Origin: Oscillospiraceae bacterium | Lineage (GTDB): Bacteria; Bacillota; Clostridia; Oscillospirales; Ruminococcaceae | DNA length: 7,451 bases | Reading direction: 5' to 3' | Assembly (NCBI GenBank): GCA_020024235.1 | Contig: JAHHUA010000085.1 | Span: 1-7,451, forward strand | Shown: piece after piece, positions 6,213 to 7,451 of the stretch | Numbering within the stretch: the first letter of the stretch is position 1 | Layout of the letters: every line of letters starts with the position of its first letter | Made by a program: the position numbers and the translations under genes | Notes under the pieces: generated by a model | Told to the model about the DNA's origin: nothing | Databases searched by the model: none | What the model saw: the letters and a program-made list of their open reading frames with translations, nothing else

Positions 6213-7425
6213 CGTATAATTCAACACCTTCCACAATAACTTCATCGAAGCAGCGTACAGTTGACGTTTCTTCAGTATTTTCAGATATTATTACATATCC
6301 GTTTCCTTCATAAATGATATTTATAGGTTTAAATGTTATCTGTTGGTTGCGGATAATATAAACACCCTTTGAGTTGTCATAAAATCTTATGGCATCAGAA
6401 TTTATTTTAAGTCCGCTGTAATTTTTAAAATTTATTTTTATTTCAGTAACCCTTGAAGTAGTAAGATTATCAAGCACATAATCTGATTTTAATATTACTA
6501 CACCTTCTTTGGGAGCTGCACCGGGTTTTTCGCTTTCTGTTACATTGACCTGATATACTTTTGCCTCTATATTTTCCTTGTCAAGCAAAGGAAAAGATAT
6601 ACTGACTTCTCTCCCCTCTTTGAATTTATCCAATTGTTTTCCGGGAACCAGTAAAGCAAAATACCAGTTGTGAGAAGTTATAATTTTGGCATAATTTTCA
6701 TTTACTTCGGGTGGATTATCTATTATATTTCTGCAAAAATCTCCATCTATGCTGTCCAGCATGGAAGAAGAAATAATATCACCACACATATCGGTAACAG
6801 AAGAAAAATATCCGTTAAGTTCACTTTTAACTTCCTTAGGTTCTGTTTTCAATGTTGATTTAAGATATTCCAGTTCTTTTTTTAAATACTCAATTTTTTC
6901 ATCAAAATTTGTAACCTTTCCGGAATTAATCTGCTTTTTATTTATACTGTTTATAATTTTCCCAAATTTGGCATTCAAATTATTAAAATCTTTGGCATAG
7001 ATATCTTTATTCAAAGATACTATATCATTGGTAATTTTTTTAGATACGGAATCCGCAGCCACAATACTTACCGAGGAACTGTCATTTATATACTCCAAAT
7101 CTTCAATTTGTTTTTCCAGCTGATGAATATTATAAACTATTTTTGCGCTGTCCCTGTCTTCAAAGCACTCGGCAACTGTAGTGCCTTTGTTCACTTTGGA
7201 GCCATCGGGAAAACTGAAACTTATAACTCCGCTGCTGTCTAAAGGAAAATCTTTTTCATCTCTGATAAAAAAGCCCCTTCCTGTATATGAATCTGATACA
7301 GTATAGTCATAAGCTACTTCTGTTTTATATGGTTTGTGAATAAATTTAAATCCCTGATAACAACCGTATGAAATAAGAAAAGTCAAGAATATAAAGAATG
7401 CTATTTTATCGGTAAAATTTTTCAT
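6196..7425 (-). CDS. HlyD/RND-adaptor-like membrane-anchored envelope protein
   Basis: This protein of about 409 residues has one N-terminal membrane anchor (about 8-28), with the rest probably outside the membrane. The first half of a barrel-sandwich (lipoyl-like) domain ends in DGSKVNKGTTVAE (74-86). A helical hairpin with coiled-coil character follows (about 95-195), then the second lipoyl half, NGYFSSV (204-210). A beta-barrel region with KEGREVSISFPL (269-280) and a C-terminal beta domain (about 335-400, with GVYIIRN) complete it. This is the membrane-fusion/adaptor layout. No ABC or RND transporter partner is in the window, so export is not shown. Its place beside yggS and sepF recalls an adaptor-like gene often found in clostridial division clusters. 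The ATG at 7423-7425 has AAAGG nine bases upstream. A TTG one codon earlier (7426-7428) is also possible. Confidence 0.8.
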   Translation of the reverse strand: MKNFTDKIAFFIFLTFLISYGCYQGFKFIHKPYKTEVAYDYTVSDSYTGRGFFIRDEKDFPLDSSGVISFSFPDGSKVNKGTTVAECFEDRDSAKIVYNIHQLEKQIEDLEYINDSSSVSIVAADSVSKKITNDIVSLNKDIYAKDFNNLNAKFGKIINSINKKQINSGKVTNFDEKIEYLKKELEYLKSTLKTEPKEVKSELNGYFSSVTDMCGDIISSSMLDSIDGDFCRNIIDNPPEVNENYAKIITSHNWYFALLVPGKQLDKFKEGREVSISFPLLDKENIEAKVYQVNVTESEKPGAAPKEGVVILKSDYVLDNLTTSRVTEIKINFKNYSGLKINSDAIRFYDNSKGVYIIRNQQITFKPINIIYEGNGYVIISENTEETSTVRCFDEVIVEGVELYDGKPV

Positions 7426-7451
7426 CAATTTTTACCTTTCGTTTTTTGAAA

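Noticed and set aside
1516..6239. Plus-strand open frames of 60-136 codons scattered through the window
   Set aside because: They all lie antisense inside well-supported minus-strand genes, lack family resemblance and are expected shadows of AT-rich coding sequence.
6213..6245. Upstream ATG for yggS adding eleven residues
   Set aside because: The extra residues (MKLLWKVLNYT) do not resemble the family N-terminus, there is no ribosome binding site, and overlap with the HlyD-like gene would grow to 50 bases.
7355..7380. Possible lipobox in the HlyD-like protein (ISYGC, Cys22), which would make it an LspA substrate
   Set aside because: The -3 position is Ser rather than Leu, Val or Ile and -2 is Tyr, so it does not fit the lipobox. 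A plain membrane anchor is more likely.

Overview
The window is AT-rich and reads as an ordinary chromosomal stretch from a low-GC Firmicute, most likely a Clostridia member. The evidence is the order of conserved genes (an HlyD-like adaptor, yggS/ylmE, sepF, ylmH, divIVA, lspA, rluD), strong AGGAGG ribosome binding sites and the family types. The species cannot be named from the sequence. All ten genes I accept lie on the minus strand, so transcription runs from high to low coordinates. The plus-strand open frames are shadows.

Right half (7425 down to 3490): an envelope and division block. It encodes a membrane-anchored HlyD/RND-adaptor-like protein, a PLP-binding YggS/YlmE protein, SepF (FtsZ anchor), YlmH (S4 RNA-binding protein linked to ribosome quality control) and DivIVA (curved-membrane and pole scaffold). 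The genes overlap or sit within about 30 nt of each other, which indicates one transcript. Two members of the Bacillus-type cluster are absent: ylmD (an HlyD-like gene occupies the yggS-flanking position) and ylmG/yggT (sepF and ylmH share one base).

Middle (3484 down to 858): a strong intrinsic terminator follows divIVA, then comes a second tightly packed set: lspA (prolipoprotein signal peptidase), rluD-type pseudouridine synthase, a Cof-type HAD phosphatase and a short ComEA-like helix-hairpin-helix protein. lspA has a good ribosome binding site but no promoter I can see, so it may depend on read-through.

Left end (857 down to 1): about 200 nt of very AT-rich spacer carries an extended -10 promoter with three ATACA elements at an exact 11-bp period just upstream. 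It drives an unrecognised small four-TM membrane protein, which is closed by a clear intrinsic terminator at 94-131. This monocistronic, apparently regulated unit is the least ordinary part of the window. I see no mobile element, CRISPR array, tRNA or rRNA, and no convincing new multi-gene system.
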